Source: Episyrphus balteatus
Lineage: Eukaryota; Arthropoda; Insecta; Diptera; Syrphidae
Length of the DNA: 64,000 bases
NCBI RefSeq assembly: GCF_945859705.1
Contig: NC_079134.1
Span: 38,082,576 to 38,146,575, forward strand
Direction of reading: 5' to 3'
Part shown: positions 22,938-35,184 of the stretch, piece by piece
How positions within the stretch are numbered: position 1 is the stretch's first letter
Layout: each line of letters opens with the position of its first letter
Made by a program: the position numbers and the translations under genes
Notes under the pieces: generated by a model
Told to the model about the DNA's origin: nothing
Database searches by the model: none
Seen by the model: only the letters and a program-made list of their open reading frames with translations

Positions 22938-24933
22938 GACGTGATAACGTCTTATAAATCGATGAACCATGGCAGCCACCACAAAAAAGTGACGCCTTGT
23001 TTTTACTTGCTCTATAGGGCAAGTATTGGTTTCGTGTAGAAAAAAAAAATTGAGGTTTTAATCAAAACCAACATTACGATAATGGAGAAGATCAAAAAAG
23101 TGGTTTTCGTCATGCCGTCCGTCGGTCTGTGCGTCTGTGCGTCTGTGCGTCCATCTGTACATCGAGCCAGGGCCTAAACGGGTGGATGGATTGCTTGAAA
23201 CTTGGTACAGATGACTTTTACGTAATTCCCTAGACCCCTTTTTTTTATTTTTTTAATATCTCCGTTTTAACGCATATCTCCCATATAACGTTTTCGAGGT
23301 ATTGCAAATTTCTCGAAAACGGCTCTAACGATTTTGATTAAATTTAGTGTACGTAATACTCTTACTGATTCTAACAAAACTGCGTTTTTAGTTTTTCTCA
23401 AAAAATGCGGAGAACGGAAATATGGCGTTGCCGTTTTTCAAAAATTGACATATTTTTAAAGTTCATAAATTTCATCAAAACATAAGTCAATTTTATTCAA
23501 AATTTATAGACATAATTTTGAACTGGCGAATGTAAAAAAAATTAAAAAGAAGTTTTTAAAAAAAAATTTTTAAAAGGTTTTTGAAAAAAATAAATTTAAA
23601 TGTAATTTTTTTAACTTTCATTTTTTTTTGTATTTTTTCTCGACACTAAACAAAATCTTAAATTTCCGATAGATATTTAAGATAACGATACTTTGAACTA
23701 CAAGAGCAAGTACGTGCGACCCAGTCGTGCATTTTATTTAGGGGTATTTTTGGGTAGTTTTTGATTTTTAGTTTCTCAAACTTATAGGACATGTAGGTTT
23801 TGGCCTTATGCATGCATAAGCTGCAAAAAATTCATATCGTTAAGTGAGTTTTGACTGAATAACGGAAGAAACAAGTTTTTAAAAAACACGTTTTTTTGAC
23901 CGTTTTTTATTTTTATCTTTTTTTCTTTAATAGATACAGGAATAAAGTATAGCAAATAATGATAAAGCATGAACATGACCACGGCTAAATGTGTGCGAAG
24001 TTTCAATCATTTTCGTAAACACAATTTTGAGATAACGGTAAAATAAAATTTTAGAATTCAACAGGTTATAACTTTTGACCAAGAGCAGATAGAAATGTTA
24101 TTAAACTTTTATGAGCATCCTGATACAATTACCTTTCATTGAGTATATAGCACATAACGGTAGACTAACTACAAGCTACACAATGTTAAATCAAAAAACT
24201 TGCGAAAAACCTCAAAACACCAGTGGAGATCTGTTGCCCCTCGAACAGCCACCAGGGTGGAAAGTACCTAATCTCAGTCTGGAAATTTGACATGGTTGAC
24301 TTTAAAAAATTCTAACTTCTCTTGTAGGCATCTTTGAAATGAGATTGATATGTCATATGAAAGGTTAAATAATAAGCTTTCACATGATATATATTTTTTA
24401 TAGGTTGTCAAACAAAAAAATTGATTCCATAGCGTGAGAACATAAAAATAAATGTTTTTTTGTTGCTTTTTTTAATGAAATTTGATCGAGTTCTAGCTCT
24501 TTTTGTAGATGTCTCATAGACCTGATCGATATATATATTTTGAGCTAAGACAATAAGCTTGTAAGGGAAAAAAATGGAATTAATGAGAAGATAAAAATTC
24601 ATGTTTTTTTTTGCTTTTTTTGATGAAAATGATTGTTTTCAATGAATTATTTTTATACTTTTTGCGCTTTGTAAAAATTTAAAAATTTAAAAATGGTGTT
24701 AAGAAGAAATAGTTGGCTTTTAAATTGCATAATTTTTTTTGTAAGCTTTTAAAATAAAAAAAATTAATATAATGAGAAAATAAAAAAGGTATTTTTTTTA
24801 GCTTTTTCTTGTAAATTATGATTGTTTGAAATAAGTAAACGCTTCAATTGACTCATTTTAAACAAAAGCACACAACCTGTTTTCTGACGACGTTATCACG
24901 TTAAATCCGGCTTTACAGACAACCTCTTTTTTC
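22938..24933 (+). mobile_element. Family A copy 3, interrupted by family B
   Basis: The first 62 bases (22938-22999) are the A 5' end: gacgtgataacgtc, then gatgaaccatggcagccacc, caaaaaagtgacgcc. A B element follows directly, and A resumes at about 23737 (ggggtatttttgggtagttt) and runs to the 3' end ccggctttacagacaacctc at 24933. About 500 bases of A that are present in copy 2 between these points are missing, so the B insertion came with, or followed, a deletion. The 3' stem-loop is partly lost. Confidence 0.75.
23004..23736 (+). mobile_element. Family B copy 1 (HINE-like)
   Basis: The 5' end is acttgctctatagggcaagt, itself a small hairpin. The 3' end has the complementary subterminal repeat agagcaagt, then a stem-loop acgtgcgac-cca-gtcgtgcat (23712-23732, closed partly by G-T pairs) and tttta. 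An 8-bp periodic core, gtctgtgc three times with flanking variants, lies at 23121-23160. Matching copies in the minus orientation are at 61911 and, more diverged, 41556. It has no protein-coding content. This set of features matches the described architecture of Helentron-associated elements (HINE/DINE-1 type). Confidence 0.75.
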
Positions 24934-25078
24934 ACAAACACATCTTGATAAAAGAAATTAATTTGCACATCTATAATTTAGGATGCTTGTTTTTCTCCAT
25001 TAAGAAACGAATTTTATGCTTTTTGTATTTGTTATTAATTTACCAAATTTCTATATAAAATCTAAAAATTAGCAGCTT

Positions 25079-25133
25079 AGAGCAAGTTCGTGCGAACCAT
25101 TCGTGCATTTTACGTACATGACGTACAAGATAC
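25079..25133 (+). mobile_element. Isolated family B 3' end
   Basis: agagcaagttcgtgcgaacc with the following attcgtgcatttta repeats the B 3' subterminal repeat and stem-loop, but the upstream sequence does not match B. It is a truncated or solo end. Confidence 0.6.
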
Positions 25134-25179
25134 CCCTATTAAATGACATCGAGTTTAGAAAAGCAGAAATCGTGGGATT

Positions 25180-25625
25180 TATTATCAACAACACCTGTTA
25201 AAGAAAGTAGACAGCTTTCAATATCTTGGGAGTATCGTCTCTATACAGAATGCGGAAAAGAAAAAGACAATAATAGTTGTGTCCGGATCTTGTGCAATTT
25301 TTGGAGGAATTATTCTTTTAGCTTACACACCAATCTGTAACTGAAATATAAACTGCTTTTCGGATTTAACTTAATTTCAAAAGTAAAATCAACTGTCAAA
25401 AGCAAGCTCTTAAGGGATCAGGAATCCATTGAATATATGATTTGAAGACGTTGGCAACAGTGGATTGCAGACACGCTTCGAAGGGACAACAAAAGACTTG
25501 CAAGCCAAGCAATGCAGCGGAATCCGTTTACTTAAAAAAAAAAAATAGAAATTTCAAAAGACCCACAAGCTCGAGAAACAGTTAGCGTTACTGGAAAGAG
25601 CTGATCGAAGCTAAAGTTTACCAAG
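25180..25625 (+). pseudogene. Non-LTR retrotransposon (LINE) C-terminal relic
   Basis: Two hallmark blocks of the reverse-transcriptase C-terminal region are readable on the plus strand. KKVDSFQYLGSIVS (25201-25242) corresponds to the conserved FxYLGS motif after the palm domain. RRWQQWIADTLRRDNKRLA (25446-25502), followed by SQAMQRNPF, corresponds to the W-x-W-I-GH-xLRR...A-QAL-WNP block near the end of RTE/CR1-type ORF2 proteins. RP and WKELIEA downstream (25562-25610) fit the last conserved stretch. The blocks lie in different frames with stops between them, so the gene is dead. The catalytic YADD is not present. The clade is uncertain. Confidence 0.7.
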
Positions 25626-25639
25626 TTTTTCAATCCAAT

Positions 25640-27300
25640 ATTCTCCTAAATGCCTACTTGATATGAAAAAAGTCAAATTAGCTTTTTATAATTTTACTTG
25701 GAAGTTGGAAAGGCGTTATTGATGAAATATCCTTTTAAATAATTTTATAAAAACTTACCTGTCCACTTGCTTATACTTTCATTTCAATCATGATTAACCT
25801 AGGACTACCGAAATCTTTTTATAAAACAGCCACTACACATTGAAGAGGAAGATTATGTTGTCTAATAAGCATTTGAAGTGACCTCAAGCTCATATACTGG
25901 AGAATATAAAGCTAAGTTTAAAGTTCACATTGCGACCTCATAGTATCTACTTGAACTGGATAAGTAGTTGTACCTATATAGTCCGAACTGCCTTATGACA
26001 AGTTGTTATGCTTCGAAGCTACCTTTAAAACCTATATTTAATGCTAATTAAATGTCTAGATTTCCAAGTAAGTAATTAAAAACTACAAAAAGTCTGTAAT
26101 TATCGAAATAAATACCTACCTTATGCCTTTTGCATTGCGATTCTCCCTAATGAACCCTCTTTTAATGAAAATTCAATTTAAAAAAAAAATCCTTTTTTTT
26201 TCAAAATCATGATGTGACTTTTCTTTCTAATTCAAATGAACACAAACAAATCCAACTGGGAACTGACATTCTATATCGACACGACGCGACGCAACGCAAC
26301 GTCAAAACGATTTCATGAATCCGTGTAATGTCAACATAGCGTTAGCGCCATCCCAAACCAACCAGCAGCCCCCAAAGTATAAGAGTTTAATAGGTACCTG
26401 CTCCTGTTCAGATAAAAATAACTCTAAAGCACAACACGCACCACAACAGTGGTTATTGTGGGGTCTTCATGTTTAATTAGATTTCCGGGTACGTACACGC
26501 TTGACATATACTCGTAATACATAATATTATAATTCACCTCCACTCGAAACGTAACGAAACCCTAATACAAATACACCTAGACAGCAACTTGTCCGATATT
26601 ATATTGCGTGTTGTAGTCCCTCAATCGCACGCCAGAGGAGGAGTATCTTTTAATTAATGGACTGTCAGATGTCAGCGCAGTTAAATTGCTTCCAAGTTGG
26701 TAACTCCTTTGAAATTGGTACAACAACAAAAAAAAAAAAAAAAACGCAAACCCTTTCCACGATGCCTATTTATAAACCTTCCGTATCTTTTTCTATTCAT
26801 AAACCGGAGCCAACCCAAATTAAAATAGTTCATCCCGAAAATTTCACCTTTTTGCATAAAATATATAAGAAGTATTATCTACGGCATATTATTATCCCAG
26901 GTCAAACCTCAAAAAGAAGATAAAGACCACAAGACTATGACTTCCGTTTACAACTTTCTGAGTCATTCCATCGAGACAACATAAATTAAGCGCTTCAAGA
27001 GTCATTGGCCCAAGTCGCTTGGTATTATTATTATTATTATTATTAAAACCAAGACGGTCGGTGTGTATGTGAAGACCTCCAACTTATTATAAAGCATTTT
27101 CTGTCCTTTTTCTGTCCTCCCTCACATATCAATTTTTGTTTTTCTGTGTTTTTCGTTTGCATGTTGTTTTTTTTTTGTTGTATTTATTATATGGAAATAA
27201 TCGGAGCGAACCGGTTCGTTGAAGATGTCTTCCATCATTTTTGCCTCATTTTTTATTTTTCTAATGTCATGGTTTGCTGATCATAATATTGTATCTTTAC
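25640..27300. other. Unique DNA
   Basis: No gene recognised. A G+C-richer patch occurs at 26270-26560 and an ATT triplet run at 27022-27044. The 88-codon frame at 26657-26923 contains a poly-lysine artefact from an A run and no known motif. Confidence 0.5.
27022..27044 (+). repeat. (ATT)n microsatellite
   Basis: About seven ATT triplets. Confidence 0.9.
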
Positions 27301-29300
27301 GAAAAGGAATATCTACACTGTGAGAAATTAAAATACAGGTAAGTTCAATGTTAAAAAATGGAAAAATATAACTATAAGTCAATATAGTGCAGGTTCCTCT
27401 CGAGTTCAAGAATATGCAATCGACTTTTTAATCACTTCAGTCTTCGGTGTTGTGAGTAACACTATTTTGGAAGTAATTTAAACTTAAATGGGCCCAAATC
27501 CACAGTTTAGTGATACACAACCTAAAATAAAGGAGGTGTGTCGCTAATTCTAAAACGCTTTTAAAATTTAGAAACTTCATGTGCAGGGTTATGAATCTAT
27601 AGGCGGAAACTATTCAATGTTAATGTACTATTGATTTACTAAATAGACTAGTGGAAAAAATTAAGTAATTCAAAAAGGCTGATTTTAAAGGTTTTTCAAC
27701 TTAAGGTTCAATACGACCCTTTCTTGCTGAGATACCGAACTTTGAATGGAAAAAGATCTTTTCGTCTTAATCAATTATATCTCAGCTGATTTCACAACAG
27801 AATTAAATATGGTTTTGAAATCTTATGTATATAAATTTTCCACAAAAATCAGATAATGTTTTTTAATTTTTTTTTTTTTTTAATCTTTTACATTTAATTT
27901 AAAATCAAGAAAAAGAGGCCTTTGATGGCTTTTGGGATAATCCTCATTTTGTTTTAAGATGAATTTATTCAATCCTTTAATTTCAAAACGAGAAAATTTA
28001 AACTTTGAAAACCATTTATTTTTTCTATTTTCGTAGGACAATTTTAAACTGAATGACAGTCATTTGAAAAATTTCCAAAAATTTGGAATTTTTTTGATCA
28101 CTTATTTGCCCACTATTTGCCCAGTAGGTAAAAATAAATTTTAGGCTGCTTATTACAAGCAGTTACAAAATGTAAAAAGTTAATATCTACATATAGCATG
28201 CGAAAGCATTCCACTATACAGAAAAAAATAAAGTATTAAATAAAGAAAAAAATTCAAAATTAAAAAAAGTGTAGAAAAAAAAACAAAAACTAAAATGAAA
28301 AAGCATGCTTAAGCACTTGTTAAATCAGTAAAAAAAAAAAAGAAGTCCAGTTTAAGTTTCTCTTTTACTATTTACTAATACTTAGGTCCAAGAGAGCTAT
28401 AAAATACCATATAGAAGGTTTTTTTGTGTGATCTTGCTGTTATCAAAAATATTACAATTTTAATTAACATTCATTACCATTCTCGTAATCGGTACATTTT
28501 TGCCATAATCAGTTCTATGAAGAGCTTGATGAAATTGCGGGGTCGTTCGGAGAGAGTGGGAACTTACGTTAAAATTAATTTGCTCAAGGAGGGTGGAGCT
28601 TTCAATTAGATACATTGATAAGATAAACAATTTTTTTTGGAAAAGTGGTCATTTATTACTCTCTCCTTTTAGCTCCATACTCTTGATCCAGTGATGTTCC
28701 ACTTTCTTTAAGAAAAACAGGTGTTCACGGGGTCCGTGGTAGCGATAACCTCCTTTTTCGACTCCAAATTTTGCTCAGCTCAGAATGACAAATCTGTGGA
28801 TCGCATTTTCGGAACGGTTATGACTTTTCTTTAGGAGTCTTTGTCATGAAGCATTTTACTCTTGGAGCACTCAAATACTAGTGAGGAATACGTAGTTCTA
28901 TAATCGGAAGCTCTTGCAGAAGTTACGGAAAATTTTATTAATCATGCTCATCAAATCCGGTGAAATGTCATTTTTTAACTTAAGCACCATTTTAATATCA
29001 ACACGCTGGAACCTCCACAAAATTTTTCCACATTTAGTCCACTTTGTTTAACAAGCGTGTTGATTACCACAAATAAACATAAAATGGGGTCAGTTGTAGG
29101 GCATTGTATTTTCAATTTGTGATCCAGGTTGGGCGCCATTTTTTTAAACAGCGCAAAAGAGACGAAATAGTCAGTAAATTGGGAAAAAAATTTATTAAAA
29201 TGGAAGAAAAAGTTCAGTGAAAGAATAGCGATTGTGATTATGAATTGAACTTCTTTTGGAGTCGCTTTCATACTCAGTTAACTTTCTAGTTTTACTTCCG
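27300..29300. other. Unique A+T-rich DNA
   Basis: Nothing recognised. The part 28500-28960 is less A+T-rich and may be an old, unidentified insertion; I see no motif to name it. Confidence 0.45.
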
Positions 29301-31470
29301 AAAATGAGATGCAGTTTCATGTAAGCCTTTCAATATCTTTACAAAGGTTTTTTTTTTACCGTGTACTAGCCACTTTTCACACAATTATTTTTCAACAACA
29401 AATTGCAGGTACAAGTTCATCTTGCATATCATTGTTAGGGTTTTTCCTCATCGTCTTCACCGTCGCCTTTGGTATTTTTAATAATCAAGTGCAGAAGCGA
29501 AAAACCTTTGTTTTCGATTTTCCCACCATTATCGACGACGAACCCTCAACACACGAGCAGTTGTTAGTACCCTCTCTTCCTCTAGATTGGTGTCAGTTTC
29601 ACCCTCTCTCTCTCTTCGCACAGATGTGACCTGCTGCTTGTCATAAATGTGCAATGATGATGACCCTATAGGTTTTATACAATTGTTTATTTTTTTTTTT
29701 AATAGTTTTGTGGTCCTATTTACACAAAAAGAGGGTTCGAAGACCTACTCTCTACTCTGTGTCATCTGTGTGGATGTGTGTGCGCCTGGCCTGTTGATGT
29801 TCAGTAGCTTCACTTTGGTCGATTGGTGATGGGCCCTTGTGTATATCCTTTTGCGGACAGGACACACTGCAGGAGAAGGATGCGATGACGATGATATATC
29901 AACCTGTTGCAAGGCGAGCAAAAGTAGTTACACCAATAGAGCAGGTTGTATAGTCTGTTCCATCAAGGACAAAGCAAGGAAAGAGGAGATATATTCCCGA
30001 GGGGAAAATAGTGAAACACTTCATTTAAACACACAGCCAAGCTATATCCAGGCTTCGAAATCATTTACCTGTTGACTTTTGTGAGAAGGCTTAGGGTCGG
30101 GTTAGGGTTTTCTATGGTTAGGGTTTGGTTTGGTTTAAGGTCTGCATCTACCCATAGGATAAGTTTGGCTGAGTCTCGTACTCGTAGTGAATTCGAGTAT
30201 AAGAGGGTTGGCGTTAGGAGGCGAGTCACTCGGTCGGTGTTGGTAGCGGTTGCTCGCTAGGTTGGTGCAATTGATGTTAATGTTGATGTTATTGCTTGCG
30301 GTTATTTCACCTGCTCTTAAATTAGAAAACTGCTCTGCTCCGCTCCACTATTATATATTTGTATCTAAGGGATGAATTTATGAGCGCGCACAAGAGAATT
30401 TGCGGGGGTTTTATTTTTATCATCCTCATCATCCCCTTCATTTCGTTTTCTGTGAGGAATGCTTTATGTAACTACTCAAATGTTTGCTTCAGGGCTCAAG
30501 CAGAGGCAGAGTCAGAGTCAGAGAGGCAATGAATGTGAGAAATTTTGCTGCGAAAACTAATCAGAGATAGTTAGGTTGATGTTATGTTGTACCCCATAAC
30601 ATGAATCGAACGACGACAAAGAAGCGAAAAGCATCCCCGCATGAGTCGGAATAGTAGGTTGAATGGTTGCAGAAATGGAAGGTGGGATATTATATAGGCG
30701 AGAGAAAAGGTATATTGTGTAACCCCAAGGGATGTGTACTATGATACTGGTGAAGTAAATTGGAAGTGACTATCGATTGGAAGTAAGTGTTGCTAGTGCT
30801 GAGAGATGTTCTAATTAATTTATTGCCTTTGGCACTCTGCGGTTGCTTTTCAACGTGACTTATTTTGTCTTTTCACTTCTTACTTTTACACACATACATA
30901 GAAGACTTTTATATATACAATTAACTTGAGAGTATTATATATGTATGTGTGAAAGGTATATCGCAGCTCAAACTCAAACTCCACGTGTGAGAGCAATTTA
31001 TTGATATGACTTCAGGGAAAGGTAATGAAAAACGTGGATATCTATGGAATTGCCATCAGAGTAGCTACTGGTTTTTTGTTTTTGTATCTGACTTATTGAT
31101 AAAACGGTTTGATATCGAAGTTTTAAAGGTTTATTTGAAGGTGTGCAGCAGTGTAGATAAATAATCAATATGGCGGGAAACAAATTGCAGCTTTGGTTGA
31201 AGAGAATCGTTTTATCGTATTACCGAGAAAAGTGACATTCATTTTGGGAATTAGTCAAGGATTTGAAATAAAGCTACATATTTGCAAAGTAACTAATTAG
31301 ATAGTGGTTAGAGAGATAACACTTATAGCTTTGAAGATGGTTTGGAAATGGAAGGAATTCCAATTCAAATTAACATTAATTCATTCATATTTTTTAAACT
31401 TGTATAAAGTTTTTATACATTCGACCAAGTTTAGGTCGATAGCTTTATTTTAATCCTTTAGGTTTTTACC
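29301..31470. other. Unique DNA, no gene confirmed
   Basis: The 106-codon frame at 29309-29629 includes one hydrophobic stretch (about residues 41-58, LLGFFLIVFTVAFGIFNN). It has no start context, homologous motif or neighbouring exon I can support, so I do not call it a gene. At 30090-30135 ggttagggtttt and ggttagggtttgg resemble telomeric repeats but occur only twice. The rest is simple-sequence-rich. Confidence 0.4.
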
Positions 31471-31475
31471 TGGTT

Positions 31476-33062
31476 CCAAGACAAGAAATTGCGGGAGAGA
31501 ATTGGGGTGAAGGCAATAGCATATGCGGATGATCTGGTTATCAGCGAAATCACGAAAAACGGAACTTATATTAACTCATCCTCTAAACTGGTTCAGCAAC
31601 GTACCTTACTTTGGCGGACACTCTGTGGCGGAATCAAAAAAAAATTATCTTATTAATTGTAGCTAATTATATGCTAATTTGTTGCGCAAAAATTAATTTT
31701 GTAGCTCCACCCAGTCATTTGTTATTTCAACTTAAAGTTTCAGAATTGCACTTCCGGTTTGATGAGGACAGTGGAGACTTTTTTAAAAAATCACTTTTTT
31801 TAAATTGTTTCTTTTGCCATTAATTGTAGCTTTTGAATACATTATTTTTGGTATAAACCTCAATTTTGTAGCTCAAACCGTTTTTGAAATATTCAAGATT
31901 TTGTTAAAAAAAGATAGCTAAACAGTGACCTTCCATAAACCAAAAAAGTGCGAAAAAAGACTTTTTTTAAAAAGACTTTTTTAACTTTTCGTCCGTTTTT
32001 ACATCGAACAGGAAGTGCACTTTTAAAACTTCAAATTGAAATAGAAAATGACTGAGAGGAGCTACAAAATAAATTTTTGCGCAACAAATTGAACAAAAGG
32101 TTCAATTTCTAGAAAAGAAAAAAATTTTAAAATTCAACTTTTTTGAAAATTTTGACCGTTACATATGAAATTGAGTCTTATTTTAGCGGAATATTGAATA
32201 ACAAAAAAACTAAACGAGCTACAAAATCGAGGTTTTTGGATTTCGTCTAAGTCTAGGTTACTTCAAATTTGTGCAAAAAAAAATTTTGAATTTCGCATTT
32301 ATTTTGGATTTTGGAAGGTCACTTTTGAGCTATCTTTTTAAAACAAAATCTTGAATATTTCAAAAACGGTTTGAGCTACAAAATTGAGGTTTATACCAAA
32401 AATAATGTATTCAAAAGCTTCAATTAATGGCAAAAGAAACAATTTAAAAAAGTGATTTTTTAAAAAAGTCTCCACTGGCCTCATCCCACCGGAAGTGCAC
32501 TTCTGAAACTTTAAGTTGAAATAAAAAATGACTGGGTGGAGCTACAAAATTAATTTTTGCGCAACAAATTAGCATTTAATTAGCTACAATTTCGGGTACC
32601 TATCAAAAAAAATATTAATTTTCCTACTTTCGTCCGCTAACTTCAGTCTTAATTTAGCGGAATTTTGAATAACAAAAAAACTGTTCAAGCTACAAAAACC
32701 AAGTTTATGTAATTGAAAAGTATTTAAAAAGCTACAAATTTGGTGGTCAACTAAACTCATTAATTTCAATCATTTCAGATTTTGTCCGCTAACTTCAGAC
32801 TTATCTTAGCGGAAAATTCAAAAATTCAAAAACTATGCGAGCTACAAATTTTTGGTTAACAAATTAGCATTTAATTAGCTACAATTAATGAGATCAATTT
32901 TTTTTTTATTCCGCCACAAAGTGTCCGCAAAAGTAAGGGACGTAGTTCAGCAATTTAGAGAGGAACTCGCAATGCTGAGCGGAAGCCTCACGATTACTCT
33001 TACCCGGATCCACGTCCAAGGTCACAGTTGTTTTCGAAGCCATTGAAAATGTGGATGAACTG
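31476..33062 (+). pseudogene. LINE reverse-transcriptase relic split by a foldback element
   Basis: The plus strand reads KKLRERIGVKAIAYADDLVIS (31477-31548), with the YADD catalytic motif of reverse transcriptase at 31522-31533. The frame runs on to KLVQQ, where a complete 1,345-base insertion begins at 31600. Past it, the same frame resumes at the duplicated LVQQ-coding 9-mer and continues FREELAMLSG (32954-32983). A later +1 shift leads to GSTSKVTVVF (33013-33042), which fits the NPxKTxVVxF block that normally follows. Upstream fingers and the endonuclease are absent. It was already a fragment or has decayed since. Family membership is by motif and the clade is undetermined. Confidence 0.75.
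31600..32944. mobile_element. Foldback element with 9-bp target duplication
   Basis: It is flanked by identical gttcagcaa on both sides (31591-31599 and 32945-32953). The ends are imperfect inverted repeats: ccttactttggcggacac at the left, and cccttacttttgcggacac read inward from the right. Inner arms pair over hundreds of bases (aattttgtagctccaccca, tttttggtataaacctcaat, aaaccgtttttgaaatattc and their complements). The interior repeats gagctacaaa and cttccggt motifs in both orientations and encodes nothing convincing. A 9-bp duplication fits Drosophila-type foldback elements or Mutator-like elements. Confidence 0.85.
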
Positions 33063-33829
33063 ACCATCATGAGTCACTAGCGGAAAGAGTGAACATAGAG
33101 TGTCTTCCTAACTTCAGGGCAATATCTTTTCAAACTTAACAAAAGCTAATAATATGTATGACAGCTTGATTAGCTGCGCTATCTAGCCAACCTATAATAC
33201 ATCCAAAACAAATGGTTTGCTCTCCAGACATTGGCCGATAGGACCAGCAAGAAGAAGAAAGTGCCCTATTCCCTCGCTAGGAAGAGAGCAGTCTTTATCT
33301 GGGGGAGTGAATTTTTCAGTGACTCTTCTTTAGTGCTAGTGCTGCGAGGTAGCAGGCTTTCAAACTCGGTGAGTAATAAGTTATCCGGAGCCTGGGCCAT
33401 GCCATTTCATTTTAAAAAACGGTTAAATTTTATAAATTAATTTAGGTTTCATGAGCTTTAGTATCAAAATGAAGTATTTTGTACTACTTCGGTCTACAAG
33501 CGACGCTTGTCAAACGCTTCAAACAAACTGAATTTTGGAATCATCAATGTCTCTTAATAACAGTAAAAGGGTTTGTTCTATTAAAAAAAAAGTATCGCTT
33601 CGCTAAATTATGGTTATAGGGATTTTAATACCAGGTCGTTCGAGTAACGCCACGTATCTATTTAATAATATCCACGATTATTTGTGTAAAATCATTGTTT
33701 CCACCTTAAAGGCATTTATTTATAGGTATAACGTACTTCATCAATAAAATAATTTATGTTGAATCACAGATCTGCATTAAAATTACTGATCAGCCCTGAT
33801 TATTTTAGTAAAATCACTCAAAACTTCGG
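33063..33829. other. Unique DNA, possible further LINE debris
   Basis: The part up to about 33400 is less A+T-rich than the surroundings and follows the LINE relic, so it may be more of the same element. I could not match any block. Nothing is recognised after 33400. Confidence 0.35.
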
Positions 33830-33831
33830 TA

Positions 33832-35182
33832 GGGTAAAAGCGGGTCATATGGCGCACTTTAAATATCTTTTACATTTATTGCTCTAAAAATGTACGAAAA
33901 ATATTTTTAGCTTTCTTTAAATATTTTAAATCGAAGTAGCCAGTAATCGTTTCTTTATCTGTGATACAAAAAATAAAAAAAAAATTTCAAAGCAAATCAT
34001 GTGATGATTTTTTTCGAATTTTTTTTTCGCCCTTTTTTTTTTGTTCCGATATTTTGTGAGTCGTTGGGATCTTAGATGCCCTTGATACACCAATACATAC
34101 AAGAGAGTATAAGTTATGCATTGCGTGTGAAATCTGAGCTCTAGTTCTATCTGCTTTTTATGGGTGCTTTCGAATAGGAATTATGCGAAAAAAGGTGAGA
34201 TGGCGCAGTATTTTGCGGGTGAAATGGCGCATTCGGTACTAGAATTTTTTACTCGAGTATAGTGTTAGCATGTGCCATATCACCCTCAAAATATTTTTTT
34301 AAGTAATTCAGCCAAGTTCAAATTTTATAAAAAAGACGACTAGTTGCAATCTATTACACAGCATGCACTGGTGCATAGAGGAAGGAATACCTAGAGACGC
34401 GACTTCGGTTGGTTTTTCTCTTCCACCTTACAAGCTGCAATGAGAGGAAAAACTCCACAGTGCTTATATGTGGTAGTTTTCCCGTGCATTTTAAATGGCA
34501 CCAACACATTCAACTGTGGAGTTGGGCTCAAAACAATTAAAAACAATTTAAGTGCTCAGTAGAGGAATTAATTCATAAAAAAATAATATAATAAATTCAA
34601 AACACGAACCTTTTTTTTTATTTCTGTACATATTTATTGAAAGGTGGGTGTCTGGAGTGAGCTATTTGAGCTATTCAAGTTCATGTACAAACCAAAATCA
34701 TGTTTAAATTCAAAGTTTGTGAGGACATCTACTGGTGAAAGGAAGGTATTAAACGAATTGTACCTTTCACACGTATTCACAGATAGGAAAACAAGAGAAA
34801 AATAAGAGAGATTATCTGAAATTAAATTTGCGGGTGTTTTAGGCAAGGGGGGTACGAGTCGGCTCTCTAGGTATTCCTTCCTCTATGCACTGGTGCTTGA
34901 CTCCTTCACATCGTTGAACCATTTGTGCAATAAATTTGGCAATAGAAACCTAAAACAAACTCATGCGCCATCTCACCCACCCTAGCGGGAGATGGTTTTT
35001 TTTTAAACTTTTTTTCTATATTAATTTAAAAATATAAATTTAAAATATAAAATTCTGTAAAACAAACAATACGTTAGATATTGAATATAGAACATTTTGC
35101 ATTGTTAGAAATATGAAATGTGGTTTACTTTGAAAAATATGACAAAAACAAAAAAGGTATGCCATCTCACCCGCTTTTACCC
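33832..35182. mobile_element. TA-flanked element with GGGTAAAAGCGGG ends
   Basis: The left end is gggtaaaagcgggtcatatg; from the right it reads inward gggtaaaagcgggtgagatg. Both sit next to TA (33830-33831 and 35183-35184). Copies of gatggcgca/aaatggcgca recur inside both ends, as subterminal repeats do in Tc1/pogo-like elements. It is 1,351 bases, of which 522 belong to a nested insertion and its extra duplicated site. No transposase is recognisable. Its repeated 'atggcgc' and 'aaatggcc' style is reminiscent of the element at 15340, so the two may be related. Confidence 0.85.
34375..34886. mobile_element. Nested TIR element with 10-bp target duplication
   Basis: The ends are atagaggaaggaatacctag at the left and the identical sequence read inward from the right, followed by aga on both sides before they diverge. 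It is flanked by perfect gcactggtgc repeats (34365-34374 and 34887-34896). It is 512 bases and lies inside the TA element. The 70-codon minus-strand frame inside (34634-34846) has no recognisable motif. A 9-10 bp duplication is most like Mutator-type elements; the superfamily remains open. Confidence 0.85.
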
Positions 35183-35184
35183 TA

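Noticed and set aside
29309..29629. 106-codon frame with a hydrophobic stretch, and an apparent splice acceptor attgcag
   Set aside because: No homologous motif, no partner exon and no promoter. T-rich DNA often yields a hydrophobic run.
30090..30140. Telomere-like GTTAGGG repeats
   Set aside because: Only two imperfect units amid G/T-rich sequence, and flies of this group do not use TTAGGG telomeres.
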